Shown here one piece after another: positions 1 to 8,875 of a stretch of 50,299 bases of DNA. Each line of letters starts with the position of its first letter. Position 1 is the first letter of the stretch. Source of the stretch: Actinomycetota bacterium. GTDB taxonomy: Bacteria; Actinomycetota; Thermoleophilia; Gaiellales; Gaiellaceae. The notes beneath the pieces are model-generated. The model had not been told where the DNA came from. It did not search any database and saw nothing but the letters and a program-made list of their open reading frames with translations. The DNA lies in NCBI GenBank assembly GCA_005884005.1, contig VAWI01000064.1, positions 1 to 50,299 of the forward strand, in the 5' to 3' direction. Position numbers and translations under genes: made by a program.

Positions 1-235
1 CAACCCCCCTCAAGGACACCAATGCAAAGAAAGCGGACCCCCGTTGAATGGTTCTGTTACTCGGGTTCGCAAGCCTTGGCTCTGTCGAGCCACCCGAACC
101 GGATAGTTGGTCAAGTTTTGGTCAAGTAGCCACGACGAAGCATGGCGAAGGACGGCGTTGCTGCACGGCCGCAAATCCGGATGGTTGACACAGACGGCGA
201 GCGGTGGCGAAAGCTGACGAAGCTTCTCGCGTAAA
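1..235. other. Non-coding end of a putative integrated element
   Basis: No convincing gene is visible here. The stretch lies on the element side of the tRNA-Ala fragment at 236-276 and carries one copy of a 23-bp repeat (109-131). If the attR reading is right, the body of the element, including any integrase, lies to the left of the window. Confidence 0.4.
109..131 (+). repeat. 23-bp direct repeat, copy 1
   Basis: An exact 23-base direct repeat of 349-371. Each copy itself holds two tandem GGTCAAG units separated by TTTT, the layout expected of paired protein-binding sites. The two copies sit either side of the tRNA-Ala 3' fragment, about 240 bp apart. Arm-type integrase sites or a short tandem duplication are both possible. 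Confidence 0.75.
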
Positions 236-276
236 TCGCACCCAGGAGGTCGCCGGTTCGAGTCCGGCTAGCTCCA
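236..276 (+). other. 3' half of a tRNA-Ala(CGC) gene, probable attR site
   Basis: Reading back from the discriminator A at 276, there is a 7-nt acceptor strand (269-275, TAGCTCC), a perfect T-arm (252-256 paired with 264-268, loop TTCGAGT), a 5-nt variable loop (247-251), a 3' anticodon stem strand (242-246) and a loop containing CGC at 237-239 after the invariant T. TAGCTCC pairs with GGGGCTA, giving the G3-U70 pair that marks tRNA-Ala. The 5' anticodon strand (230-234) does not pair and no acceptor 5' strand exists upstream. A fragment starting at the anticodon and running to the 3' end is the classical crossover segment used by tyrosine integrases. Confidence 0.72.
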
Positions 277-282
277 CAAAGG

Positions 283-307
283 AAAGGCCCGCTTAGCGGG
301 CCTTTTT
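283..307 (+). terminator. Rho-independent terminator after the tRNA fragment
   Basis: A perfect 10-bp stem (283-292 with 296-305), 3-nt loop and a run of T at 303-307. It lies 7 nt after the tRNA 3' end, as expected for the native terminator of the tRNA gene, which supports chromosome to the right and element to the left. Confidence 0.85.
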
Positions 308-348
308 GTTCTCTGGCTTGGCGACGAAAAGCTGCGAAACCGCGGCGT

Positions 349-371
349 GGTCAAGTTTTGGTCAAGTAGCC
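349..371 (+). repeat. 23-bp direct repeat, copy 2
   Basis: Exact copy of 109-131, on the chromosomal side of the tRNA fragment and its terminator. Similarity fades quickly on both sides of the 23 bases. Confidence 0.75.
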
Positions 372-419
372 GCGAAGGGGACTCATCGCACCGAGGAGGG
401 TCGCAGCAAGGATTCCGTG

Positions 420-643
420 TCGACCTGCTGGAGCAGGTGGGCCGTCGCCAGGCTCGAAGCCGGCGCCGCGAGAGCTGCCCTCGAGCTGCCGAGCGCGGCC
501 TCGAAATCGACACGCTAAACGAATCGCTCTGGCGCCTAGCAATGCAAGCCGAAAGCAAGCTCAGGCTCCGCCAAGCAGTCGCCGAACGATATGAGCGAGT
601 GCGTGCACTGCTCGGCGTCCTCGGAGGTCGGGCGACCGCTTAG
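420..643 (+). pseudogene. Degenerate BTAD-like C-terminal fragment
   Basis: The frame ending with the stop at 641-643 reads LNESLWRLAMQAESKLRLRQ and then AVAERYERVRALL, the pattern of a bacterial transcriptional activator domain (BTAD) as found at the end of SARP/AfsR and LysM-BTAD proteins of actinobacterial mobile elements. The preceding helix (reading AGAARAALELPSAA) is in a neighbouring frame, so the remnant is frameshifted as well as lacking its N-terminal part. The family assignment rests on pattern memory only and could be wrong, but normal coding quality is absent upstream of about 420. Confidence 0.4.
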
Positions 644-681
644 CGAGCCCGTGATCCTCGCCGTTAGAGCACGCAGCAGGG

Positions 682-843
682 CTCGGCCGCCACCGCTGGG
701 TCGTCGAACGCACCTTCGCCTGGCTTTACAACCGCCGCCGACTCCCCATCCGCGCCGGCGACATCCACGAGGGCTTCCTTTGGCTCGCGTGCTGCCTCAT
801 CTGCTGGCAGCACCTCGAACGCTCACTCAGTCAGCTCACGTGA
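682..843 (+). pseudogene. IS5-family transposase, C-terminal remnant
   Basis: This frame reads GRHRWVVERTFAWLYNRRRL, then DIHEGFLWLACCLICWQHL, and stops at 841-843. WVVERTFAWL..RRL followed by DIH.AFL.LAC.LICW is the characteristic C-terminal end of IS5-family (IS427-like) DDE transposases and contains the region of the catalytic Glu (VVERTF). Everything N-terminal of about residue G is missing and no inverted repeats are seen, so this is a dead relic. Its end overlaps the stop of the opposite-strand VOC gene. Confidence 0.8.
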
Positions 844-1258
844 GCTGCTGCCAGACACCGATCACATTCCCGGCCGGGTCGCGGAAGGTCGCCACCCCCA
901 AATCGCCCTCCGGATACGGTGGCGTCACAACCTCGCCGCCCCGGGCAACGACCTTCTCCAGCGTCTCATCGACACGCTCGACAAAGACATACGGCAGGAC
1001 CCCCGCCTCTCCGGCAACCGGCTGATCGGCCATGAAGTGCCCGATGACGTGGCCTGTTCCATCCTCGAAGCTCGGGTCGTCGCGATCCGCATCCACGCTC
1101 CAGCCGAACACGGCTTCATAGAACGACGCTGAGTCGCGCGGATCCTTGGCAGGAACCCGCAGGTAGGAGATCCCGCCACGCCGGAAGACGCGCGGCGCAT
1201 CCTCAGCACCGGATCCCACCACGCCATTATCGGTCGACGCGCAATCCCACGCACGCAC
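836..1258 (-). CDS. VOC-family (glyoxalase/bleomycin resistance fold) protein
   Basis: A 140-residue product with one vicinal-oxygen-chelate module: GGISYLRVPAKDPRDSASFY near residue 28, FGWSV, and a C-terminal VATFRDPAGNVIGVWQ. This is typical of the small VOC proteins annotated as glyoxalase-like, whose substrates are usually unknown. The GTG at 1258 gives about 25 non-conserved residues before the domain; an in-frame GTG about 12 codons later is an equally good start, and no strong Shine-Dalgarno decides. The gene sits between the IS5 relic and a divergent regulator gene, and has no obvious functional partner. Confidence 0.8.
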   Translation of the reverse strand: MRAWDCASTDNGVVGSGAEDAPRVFRRGGISYLRVPAKDPRDSASFYEAVFGWSVDADRDDPSFEDGTGHVIGHFMADQPVAGEAGVLPYVFVERVDETLEKVVARGGEVVTPPYPEGDLGVATFRDPAGNVIGVWQQLT

Positions 1259-1419
1259 CTCGGCTTCACCCTCGAAACCAAGCAGCGTGGGTTCCCGCCG
1301 GGCACCGGCTCGACCCTGATTACGTTAGGACCTCTTAGCCAAAGGCTCACCGCGTATCTCGCAACCCGCGACCAAGGGACTTGGATCCCTTCGCCAGACG
1401 CGTAAGACTAAATCAGCAC

Positions 1420-3990
1420 ATGCGCGAGCTGCCGATCGGCATCGTCACGCTCCTCTTCACAGACATCGAGGGGTCAACGCGACTGCTGCAGCAGTTAGGC
1501 CGGGAGCGTTATGTCAGCGCGCTCAGCGTGCACCGACGGCTGCTGCGCGAGGCGTTTGCGCGCCACGGAGGGGTCGAGGTGGATACGCAGGGAGACAGCT
1601 TCCTCTTCGCCTTTGGTAGCGCGCGCGCTTCGGTTGCAGCCGCCGTCGAGGGACAGCGGGCGCTTGCTTTGTATCGATGGCCGGACGAGCCGGTTCGCGT
1701 TCGCATCGGCTTGCACACAGGCGAGCCGGTCGCGGCCGACGGCCTCTATGCAGGTCTCGATGTCCACCGCGCGGCGCGAGTGATGAGCGCTGGCCACGGC
1801 GGGCAGGTGCTGCTGTCGCAAACGACGCGGGACCTCGTCGGGAGCGAGGTCGAGGTGCGCGACCTCGGCGAGCACCGGCTGAAGGACCTCGCCGAGCCCG
1901 AATGGCTGTTCCAGCTTGGATCACAAGAGTTCCCCCCGCTCAAGACCATCTCGAACACAAACCTCCCGGTCCCGGCGAACCGGTTCGTTGGGAGAGAAGA
2001 GGAGCTCGTCGCGCTTCGCGCCCTACTCCTCGCGGTCGATCACCGGCTGATCACGCTGACGGGGGCGGGTGGAAGCGGCAAGAGCCGATTGGCGGTTGCG
2101 ACGGCACTTGAGCTCGTTGAAGAGTTCCCGAACGGCGTTTTCTTCGTGGAGCTCGCGCCGATTGCGGAGCCTAAGCATGTAGCGGCCGCAATAGCGCAAG
2201 TGCTGGGCGTGAGGGAGACGCCCGCTCGCCCGCTGATCGAGGGCCTGAAGGACCATCTTGCGGATAAGCGCACGCTTCTCGTCGTCGACAATTTCGAGCA
2301 TCTGCTCAAGGCCGCTCCCATCGTCAGCGAGCTTGTCCACGCTGCCCCACGGCTGGTCGTGCTCGCCACCAGCCGTGAGCGGCTCCGGCTCTCACACGAG
2401 CACGAGTATCCAGTACCGCCACTTCCGGAGATGGATGCGCTCGCTCTCTTTGTCGAGCGCGCGCAGGCCACGGAGGGTCTCGAGGCGACGGAAAAGAACC
2501 GGGCCGTGCTTGTCGAGATTTGCCGCCGCCTCGATGGTTTGCCCCTCGCGCTTGAGCTCGCCGCCGCACGATTGAAGCTGCTGCCACCCGCGGAGCTGCT
2601 CGCGCGACTCGAGCAGAGACTGCCCCTCCTTACCGGCGGCGCGCGTGACGTGCCAGAGCGCCAGCGAACGTTGCGTGCGACGATCGAGTGGAGCCACGAG
2701 CTACTTGAGCCGCAAGAGCAGCGTCTGTTCGCCCGACTCGGTGTTTTTGCAGGCGGTTGCGGCCTTGGCGCCGCCGAAGAGGTCTGTGGCGCAGATCTCG
2801 ACGCTCTGCAGTCGCTGCTTGAGAAGAGCCTTCTTCGGCAGGCGCGGGGGCCGGACGGCGGCCCTCGCTTCTGGATGCTCGAGACGATCCGTGAATACGC
2901 ACTCGACAGGCTTGCGGCAGCCCGCGAGGTCGAGGCCGCCCGGCACCGACACGCGGAGCATTACGCGACTCGTTCGGAGCAGGCCGAGGACGCCATAAAG
3001 AAGTACGGCGTATCCGACCAGGAGTACTTCGAACGGATCGGTCACGAGCAAGCGAACATCGCGGTAGCGCTCAGGTGGGCCCTCGACGCCGGCGAGGCGG
3101 CGCTGGCACTTCGGCTCGTTTACGGGGCATTCAGGCTCTGGTTCCGCCGAGGCCAGTTCAGGGAAGGTGGGCGCGCGAGCGAAGAAGCGCTCGCCTTGAG
3201 CGGCGGTCCGCCGGAACTTCGGGCACAGGTGCTCACGCGAGTGAGCGACTTCCCGAAGTTCCAGGGCGACCTCGTTCGCGCGGCGGAGATGAAAGAGGAG
3301 GCGATCGCGTTCTTCCGCGAGTACGACGACGAGCTCGATTTGGCGTCGGCCCTCAAAGACCTGGCTGAGATTGTCGGTGTCCAGGGCGATACGGCGCGTG
3401 CGCATCAGCTCGCGGAAGAGGCACTCGCGCTTCGGCGAGCCGTCGGTGTCCCAAGCGGGATCGCCCACGCACTCTCGGGGTTGGCCGAGCTAGAACGCAT
3501 GCAGAAAAACTTCGGGCGCGCGATCGAACTGCACAATGAGGTACTGAATCTCCTCGACGAGCCCGAGGGCGGTGAGCGGACGCTTCCGCCCCTGCACAGC
3601 CTTGGCGACGCGTGGATCCACTGCGGCCACCTCGACCGCGCCCGCGACTATCTCGTCAAGGCCGTCTCACTCAGCGGCGAGGTCGAAGACATGTACTGCT
3701 TGGGGGCCTGCTTCGAATCACTCGCGAGGCTCGCGGAGAGGCGCGGGCGGTTCCGCTCGGCCACCCGTCTGCTCGGCGCAGGAGCGCGAATCCGTGAAAG
3801 CACCGGCGCCGCGCCGGACGATCCTCAGGAGCTCGAGCGCCTCCAGACCGCGCTTTGTGCGCAGCTCGGCGACAACGTGTACGAGGCCTGCCTTCGAGAG
3901 GGAGCGGCGATGACGATGGACGAGGCGAGTCAACTCGCCGGAGCGGCGAGCGCGGCCGCTTCATCCGAAACTGTTGGCAACGTCGGCTGA
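1420..3990 (+). CDS. Adenylate/guanylate cyclase-ATPase-TPR regulator
   Basis: A multidomain signalling protein of about 856 residues. The N-terminal 170 residues are a class III nucleotide cyclase domain: LLFTDIEGSTRLLQQLG with the first metal Asp, TQGDSFLFAF with the second, RIGLHTGEP, and a closing DLGEHRLKDLAEPEWLFQL. Then comes an NB-ARC-like ATPase with Walker A (TGAGGSGKSRLA), Walker B (LLVVDNFEHL), and the MLETIREYAL motif typical of this family, followed by helical TPR-like repeats to the end. There is no C-terminal LuxR helix-turn-helix. The ATG at 1420 was preferred over the TTG at 1381 because the conserved domain starts just after it. Such proteins are abundant in Thermoleophilia and other actinobacteria; ligand and targets are unknown. 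Confidence 0.9.
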   Translation: MRELPIGIVTLLFTDIEGSTRLLQQLGRERYVSALSVHRRLLREAFARHGGVEVDTQGDSFLFAFGSARASVAAAVEGQRALALYRWPDEPVRVRIGLHTGEPVAADGLYAGLDVHRAARVMSAGHGGQVLLSQTTRDLVGSEVEVRDLGEHRLKDLAEPEWLFQLGSQEFPPLKTISNTNLPVPANRFVGREEELVALRALLLAVDHRLITLTGAGGSGKSRLAVATALELVEEFPNGVFFVELAPIAEPKHVAAAIAQVLGVRETPARPLIEGLKDHLADKRTLLVVDNFEHLLKAAPIVSELVHAAPRLVVLATSRERLRLSHEHEYPVPPLPEMDALALFVERAQATEGLEATEKNRAVLVEICRRLDGLPLALELAAARLKLLPPAELLARLEQRLPLLTGGARDVPERQRTLRATIEWSHELLEPQEQRLFARLGVFAGGCGLGAAEEVCGADLDALQSLLEKSLLRQARGPDGGPRFWMLETIREYALDRLAAAREVEAARHRHAEHYATRSEQAEDAIKKYGVSDQEYFERIGHEQANIAVALRWALDAGEAALALRLVYGAFRLWFRRGQFREGGRASEEALALSGGPPELRAQVLTRVSDFPKFQGDLVRAAEMKEEAIAFFREYDDELDLASALKDLAEIVGVQGDTARAHQLAEEALALRRAVGVPSGIAHALSGLAELERMQKNFGRAIELHNEVLNLLDEPEGGERTLPPLHSLGDAWIHCGHLDRARDYLVKAVSLSGEVEDMYCLGACFESLARLAERRGRFRSATRLLGAGARIRESTGAAPDDPQELERLQTALCAQLGDNVYEACLREGAAMTMDEASQLAGAASAAASSETVGNVG

Positions 3991-4057
3991 CGACCGCCGC
4001 CTGCGAAATCGACGAGGTGTGACTCCGATACAGCCGCAGTCCCTGACGGGATCCGAT

Positions 4058-4182
4058 CTACCGCGAGCAACTGGTCGCAACCGACGGCAACGGTTTTCGC
4101 TTGTTTCGGCCGTTTTCGGCGCCGCCGCGTTTGCGGCTGATTGCCGCCGGTTGCAACCCCGGGCTCCACAAAGGCTCCATCC
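4058..4182 (+). repeat. About 125-bp direct repeat, copy A
   Basis: Aligns with 8494-8622 on the same strand at roughly 80% identity by eye, sharing blocks such as GACGGCAACGGTTTT, TTGATTGCC or TGATTGCC, GTTGCAACC and AAGGCTCCATCC. The 3' part (GCCGG TTGCAAC CCCGG GCTCCA) looks like a tRNA T-arm plus acceptor end. Similar sequences commonly appear next to actinobacterial integrase/tRNA junctions and are often miscalled as small proteins. The two copies bracket the 1317-residue BNR gene. Confidence 0.7.
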
Positions 4183-4263
4183 GCCTCTCTGCGGGTGGTT
4201 CTGCTTGAGCCCGAAGCTCTCTGCCGCCGACGCGGGGCTCTTCGTTTGATCGCATTCAACCGT

Positions 4264-4301
4264 CGACAGGAAGGGCCGCCGGGCAGCGGCCCTTCCTGTC
4301 G
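4264..4301. terminator. Strong hairpin between convergent genes
   Basis: A perfect 16-bp inverted repeat (4264-4279 with 4286-4301) with a 6-nt loop, between the end of the cyclase/ATPase gene and the end of the opposite-strand BNR gene. No T-run is present, as is usual for GC-rich actinobacteria, and the position suggests a bidirectional terminator. Confidence 0.75.
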
Positions 4302-4320
4302 ATGATGCAATTCCCGTGGC

Positions 4321-7300
4321 CTACGGCCCGAAGAAGCTCATCACGCGCGTGAATACATCGGTTCGCTGAGTTGCCGTCCCGTACGCCTCCAGGGGGAAGG
4401 CCAGGAAGACGACCTTGTAGCTGCCGCTGAATGACAGGGCATCCGGTGCCGTCGAATCGTCGGTGTATGCCGTAAGCGCGCCGTTGATCGGAGTGATCCG
4501 GTCCTCGAACGAGTTGCCCAGGACGCTGTGATCGAGCGGCACCGCCCCGATGCCGCTCGTGACCGGGCTCCCGGCTACACCGTGGACGTTGACCGTCGCC
4601 TTGTCGTTCTGCGTTTCGGAGCCGTCCCAGGCGACATGCAGGTAGTCGTGTACGAACGCCGTCGTTCCGGCCGACTGGTCCAGAAGGTCCTGACCGGAGA
4701 CGAACAGCCGTCCGCCGTCGTCGAGGAACGACTTCAGCTCGCCCTCGTACGGGATGATCGGTCCGGGGTAGCTGTTCCCCGTGAACCAGATCACGTTCTT
4801 ATGGGCCTTCAGGTAGCCGAGCGGCAGACTCGGATCGACGCTCAGGTCCCACGTGTTGAAGGAGACGCCGGCCGTCGTTAGCGCTGCCGTATAGCGGGCC
4901 TGCACGTCCGGTCCGTTGCCGTCCTCGTCCACGAGCAGCGTGTCCCGCGTGACCGCGATCGTCTTCACGGTCGCGCTTCCGCTCACGGCCGGGTTGCCGA
5001 CCGAGGTTGCCGTCACAGTCGCCGTGTTGACGTTGCCGTTCGTAGCGTTGGCCGGCACGCTGACCTTGACGCAGACGTTCGTCGTACCGCCAGGCGACAG
5101 GGTCGCGGTCGTCGTCAGCGGCGTCGTGCAGCTGGCGTCGAAGAAGCTAACCGCATACGTGCCGCCTGAGGAGCTCAAGTTGTAGCTATCGGAGTTGAAG
5201 CCGAGGTTCCTCACCGTGACCGTGTAGCTCGCGCTGCTGCCTGCGTGCGCCCCATCGGTCTGGGAGGCGGGCGAGAGGCCGACCCCGTACGGCGGAGCGA
5301 TCGGCGTCACCGTGGGCGATCCGGTCGTTGATGGACCCTCAGCCGACGTCGCCCTGAAGCCGTCGTTGGTGATCGATGAACCGGTGAAGCTGCTGGCGAT
5401 CTTGACGGTGAAGCTGACCTGGGCGCTTCCGCCCTTCGGCACCGTCAACCCCGACCAGGTCACCCTGCCTGAGACGTTTGTGCCGCCCTGACCGGCCGAG
5501 ACGAAGCTCGTGTTCGCCGGTACCGGATCGGTAATCGTCACGCCCGTCGCGTCGGCATTGCCGATGTTCCTCAGCGTGAGCGTGTAGGTCAGATTGCTTC
5601 CGGGGCCGACCGGTATCCCCGCATCGACCTTTGAGAGAACGAGCGACGGCACGGTCACGGTATCCGCCAGCCGGAAGGCACCGCGGCCGTGCGTGCCTGC
5701 CACGAGAATGCGGTGAGACGGATCGAGATCGAGCTGGTCGATCGTGACGACCGGGAATCCTGTCCCCAGCGGGCCCCAATGGCCGCCGCCGTCATACGTC
5801 ACGAAACCGCCCACGTCGGTGCCGACGTAGAGCGTGTTCGGGAACGACGGGTCGAGGATGATCGAGTTGACCGGGCTGTCCGGCAGGTTGCCGCTGATGT
5901 CGACCCACCTCGCGCCGGCCTTCGTCGTCTTGAAGACGTGTCCGGGCGTCGTGGGCGTCGCGGCGTTGAAGCCTCCGTACGAGACGTAGGCGGTCCGATA
6001 GTTGCTCCGGTCGACCGCGAACTGCTGGACGGGCCGGTTCGGCAGCACCCTGCCCCTGCTGTCGACGCGGGTCCAGGTGGGATTGGAGTTCGCCTGGGCA
6101 TCCGTGCTCAGGTAGACGAGCCCGTCCTCCGAGCCGGTGTAGACGGCATTTCCACCGCCGACACCGATCGCCGACAGGAAGCAGCCGCGCGCGCCGTTCG
6201 GCGCCGGGCCGGTGCACCCGCTGGTGAGATCGGGGCTAATTGCCTTCCACGTCACGGCCGCGGCCGTCGCGGCCTTGGCGCTGTCCGTCCGGTACAGCCG
6301 GTACGTACCCAAGAACAGCTGGCTCGGGTTGAGCTGGTTCATCACCCACGGGATGTAGAAGGTCGAGCGGTCGCTCAGGTTGATCCCGTTCGTGATCGAC
6401 TGGTTGGTGAAGAAGCCGAGGCCGCCGTCGGTGAAGCGGTACGGCGAGACCCCAAAGAAGGTGCCGTACACGTAGTTGGCGTTCGTCGGGTCGACCAGCA
6501 CCTGTCCGCCGTCTCCGCCCGCGACGCCGAACCAGCTCTGGCTGTTGACCGACTTGCGCAGCGTCCCGTTGTCCTGCGTCCCGCCCCAGAAGCGCTCCGA
6601 GTCGAGGCCGGGCGCGATCGTGGGCACGTTGGCGGCCGAGGTGAACTGAGCGATGGCGAGACCCGTGCGGTGCGTCACACCGGCGGTATTTGGGTCGACG
6701 GTGCCGTTCAGGTTCTGCCAGTCGGTGGAGCTGAGTGGGTCGGAGGTCTTCATCCGGCCTCCGTCGTCCGAGCTGAACCAGACTCCGCCGTCCGAACCGA
6801 TCAGCACGTGAGCGAGGTGCTTCGGGTCGAAGGCGAGTGCATGGAAGTCCGGGTGCTGGTCCCAACCGAGGTTCAGCCACGTCTGGCCGCCGTCGTCCGA
6901 GCGGAAGATGCCGCCCGACGGAGGCGAGAGGCTGTAGCCGAACTGGCCGCCCACGAAGACCACGTTGGGATCTGTCGGATCGGCTTCGACCACGTTGTCG
7001 TAGAAGCACTGCGCGCCGCAGTAGCCCTCGACGGAGTCGTTGACTCCCTGCGGGCCACCGGCCCCCGTCGGCAGCATCGTCCAGCTCGCACCTTCGTTGG
7101 TCGACTTGAAGACGTGGGCCCGATGGTTTCCCGAAGCGTCCCCCCAGCTGAAGCCGGCGTACAGCACGGCTGCCTTGTTCTTCGGATGCGACAGGGCGAT
7201 CGAGAAACGCGTCTGACTGGCTCCGAAGTTCGGCGAAGGGAACCCGAAGTTCGTGATCGACGACCAGGTCGCGCCGCCGTCCGAAGACTTGTAGATCGCG

Positions 7301-8274
7301 TCGCCCCAGAACGAGGCGTAAAGGATCTGCGGATTCTGTGGATCCAGCTCTAGGTCGGTCGCCCCGACGCCGCACGACTGGATCCCGGCGCAGGCTGGGT
7401 TGATCTCGCCCGGGGCCTCCTTGAGGAGCGTCCAGGTCACGCCGCCGTCTTTCGACTCCCAGATGCCGTACCGTGAGTGGACGGGTGGTGTCACGCGGTG
7501 CGCGCCACCACGACCGCGCGCAATCGCGGCGTACAGGTGGTTCGCGTCACCCGGGTCGACTACGAGGCGCGTTGTGGCGACGCCTTCGAAGTAATCACCC
7601 GAAACATGCGACCATGTATTGCCGCCGTTGGTCGACTTCAGGATGCCGTTGCCGAAGTAGCTGTCCCCAGAGAGCGCGCCTTCGCCGGTACCTGCGTAGA
7701 CGATGCTGTCGTCTGAAGGGGCGATCGCAAGCGCACCGATTGCGAGAGAAGGCAGGTTGTCGGTCTTCGGCGTCCAGACGCCGGTCCTGGCGTCGTAGAG
7801 CCAGATTCCGCCCTGCGCTCCGCCCAGGATGAACTGGCCGTTGCTCGGCCGGATCGCCAGCGCTCCGATTCGCCCGCTCATCGCGGTGAAGCTGCTCGTG
7901 CTCGTAGAGACCTGCACGATCGGGTTCGGGCCGAGCCCCCTCCACGGCGTGTCGAACGTGACCGCTCCCGGTGCAGGCGCGGGTTTGAGTGCCTTCGCCG
8001 CGTGGGCGGCGGCGGCCCGAAGCTGGCCGGCCGTCTGGTTGTCCAGCTGGTTGTCGCCGGCGGTGCGCCGGCTCATGAATTCGAGGTTGCGCTGAAGGAG
8101 CTCCTCGTCCTTGCCCTCATTCGGCGCGAGCGACGTTGCGCCGACGCGGAGAGTGGGAGTGTCGCCACCACCCCCGCGCACTGCACCTACTCCGAACGCG
8201 GCGCCTGCGGAGACGGCGAGCAGAACGCCGACAAGCGGCCCGGCACGTAGCCAGCGCCAAAGTGCTGCCTGCAT
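4321..8274 (-). CDS. Secreted BNR/Asp-box propeller protein with DUF11 and amidotransferase-like C-terminus
   Basis: A 1317-residue exported protein. Residues 1-30 form a signal peptide (charged start, then [18 protein letters not shown]). Residues about 110-870 form a sortilin/Vps10-type propeller with repeated Asp-boxes: [45 protein letters not shown]11 Ig-like repeat follows (about 880-985, [20 protein letters not shown]), then a second Ig-like module and, from about 1111, a [11 protein letters not shown] domain like the glutamine-amidotransferase-fold tails of secreted peptidases. No sorting signal is seen. GGGGAGG lies 6 nt before the ATG. No catalytic residues for sialidase activity can be assigned, so a binding or glycan-processing role is only suggested. 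The gene sits between two direct repeats. Confidence 0.88.
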   Translation of the reverse strand: MQAALWRWLRAGPLVGVLLAVSAGAAFGVGAVRGGGGDTPTLRVGATSLAPNEGKDEELLQRNLEFMSRRTAGDNQLDNQTAGQLRAAAAHAAKALKPAPAPGAVTFDTPWRGLGPNPIVQVSTSTSSFTAMSGRIGALAIRPSNGQFILGGAQGGIWLYDARTGVWTPKTDNLPSLAIGALAIAPSDDSIVYAGTGEGALSGDSYFGNGILKSTNGGNTWSHVSGDYFEGVATTRLVVDPGDANHLYAAIARGRGGAHRVTPPVHSRYGIWESKDGGVTWTLLKEAPGEINPACAGIQSCGVGATDLELDPQNPQILYASFWGDAIYKSSDGGATWSSITNFGFPSPNFGASQTRFSIALSHPKNKAAVLYAGFSWGDASGNHRAHVFKSTNEGASWTMLPTGAGGPQGVNDSVEGYCGAQCFYDNVVEADPTDPNVVFVGGQFGYSLSPPSGGIFRSDDGGQTWLNLGWDQHPDFHALAFDPKHLAHVLIGSDGGVWFSSDDGGRMKTSDPLSSTDWQNLNGTVDPNTAGVTHRTGLAIAQFTSAANVPTIAPGLDSERFWGGTQDNGTLRKSVNSQSWFGVAGGDGGQVLVDPTNANYVYGTFFGVSPYRFTDGGLGFFTNQSITNGINLSDRSTFYIPWVMNQLNPSQLFLGTYRLYRTDSAKAATAAAVTWKAISPDLTSGCTGPAPNGARGCFLSAIGVGGGNAVYTGSEDGLVYLSTDAQANSNPTWTRVDSRGRVLPNRPVQQFAVDRSNYRTAYVSYGGFNAATPTTPGHVFKTTKAGARWVDISGNLPDSPVNSIILDPSFPNTLYVGTDVGGFVTYDGGGHWGPLGTGFPVVTIDQLDLDPSHRILVAGTHGRGAFRLADTVTVPSLVLSKVDAGIPVGPGSNLTYTLTLRNIGNADATGVTITDPVPANTSFVSAGQGGTNVSGRVTWSGLTVPKGGSAQVSFTVKIASSFTGSSITNDGFRATSAEGPSTTGSPTVTPIAPPYGVGLSPASQTDGAHAGSSASYTVTVRNLGFNSDSYNLSSSGGTYAVSFFDASCTTPLTTTATLSPGGTTNVCVKVSVPANATNGNVNTATVTATSVGNPAVSGSATVKTIAVTRDTLLVDEDGNGPDVQARYTAALTTAGVSFNTWDLSVDPSLPLGYLKAHKNVIWFTGNSYPGPIIPYEGELKSFLDDGGRLFVSGQDLLDQSAGTTAFVHDYLHVAWDGSETQNDKATVNVHGVAGSPVTSGIGAVPLDHSVLGNSFEDRITPINGALTAYTDDSTAPDALSFSGSYKVVFLAFPLEAYGTATQRTDVFTRVMSFFGP

Positions 8275-8312
8275 TTTTTCCTCCCCCGACGAGAAATGGT
8301 CTCGGAACCGAG

Positions 8313-8341
8313 ATATTCCTGCGGCGGCACTACATTGTCAA
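8313..8341 (-). promoter_or_regulatory. Sigma70-type promoter of the BNR gene with operator-like palindrome
   Basis: On the minus strand a perfect -35 TTGACA (8336-8341) lies 17 bp before GAATAT (8313-8318). A CTCGG-AA-CCGAG palindrome at 8301-8312 falls at the expected transcription start. The start codon is about 30 nt further on. The -35 is consensus, the -10 is weak. Confidence 0.55.
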
Positions 8342-8493
8342 ATCGAACGCGATACGTAGAGCGATAGACCAGTTCTCAGGGTCGCACTTCTTGATCGTCA
8401 GGCCAGCGAGCGCGGCCGCCGCGGGCGGAGCATTCGTGCTCGCGCGCCGCGCTCGCCTGACCGCCGCGTCGCCGGGGCGTTCATCACGGACGC

Positions 8494-8622
8494 CTACTTC
8501 TCGCGGCAACCGGTCGCAAAGGACGGCAACGGTTTTGGCTTGTTTTCGGCGCTTCCGCCCCCGTCCGATTTGCCGTTGATTGCCACCAGTTGCAACCACG
8601 GGGCTCCATAAAGGCTCCATCC
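8494..8622 (+). repeat. About 129-bp direct repeat, copy B
   Basis: Direct-orientation partner of 4058-4182. It ends about 30 bp from the broken end of a DedA relic, so the repeat-BNR-repeat unit appears to have been inserted into, or to have replaced part of, a DedA locus. Confidence 0.7.
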
Positions 8623-8649
8623 TGGGCACCGCCGTCGCAACCCGATTCA

Positions 8650-8860
8650 GAGTCCTTGTTCGCCGCTTGGCCGGCGGAGTAGGAGGTCAAGCCGACCGCC
8701 GTCGCCCAGGCGATGCCCCCGCGGCGTTCCAAAACAGGAACCGCCACCACTCCATGCGCGACAGGCCGGCGACCCAGGCGACCGTGTAGCGCAGAATCGA
8801 GACGAAGCGGCCGAGGAAGACCGTCTTCCCGCCGTGGCCGACGTTGCCGGGGAACCGCTC
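8650..8860 (-). pseudogene. Truncated, frameshifted DedA-family membrane protein relic
   Basis: On the minus strand from 8860 the frame reads ERFPGNVGHGGKTVFLGRFV, then VAGLSRMEWWRFLFWNAAG, the hallmark C-terminal half of DedA/SNARE-associated proteins (GKTVFLGRF...R...VAGLSRM.WRRF...N..G...W). In the G-run at 8715-8719 the frame shifts, and GIAWATAVGLTSYSAG continues in the next frame. The N-terminal half is missing: a stop codon lies just before the fragment, and the C-terminus fades toward repeat copy B. The relic overlaps the upstream region of the next plus-strand gene. Confidence 0.8.
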
Positions 8861-8861
8861 T

Positions 8862-8867
8862 TAGTAT
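8862..8867 (+). promoter_or_regulatory. -10 box (TAGTAT) of the FAD oxidase gene
   Basis: TAGTAT ends 8 nt before the GTG at 8876, the spacing of a leaderless actinobacterial transcript. No Shine-Dalgarno precedes that GTG. Confidence 0.4.
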
Positions 8868-8875
8868 CTCGACTC

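Noticed and set aside
5689-7353. A 554-residue plus-strand frame across the BNR gene
   Set aside because: It is the complementary frame of the secreted propeller gene, Arg-rich and without any family motif.
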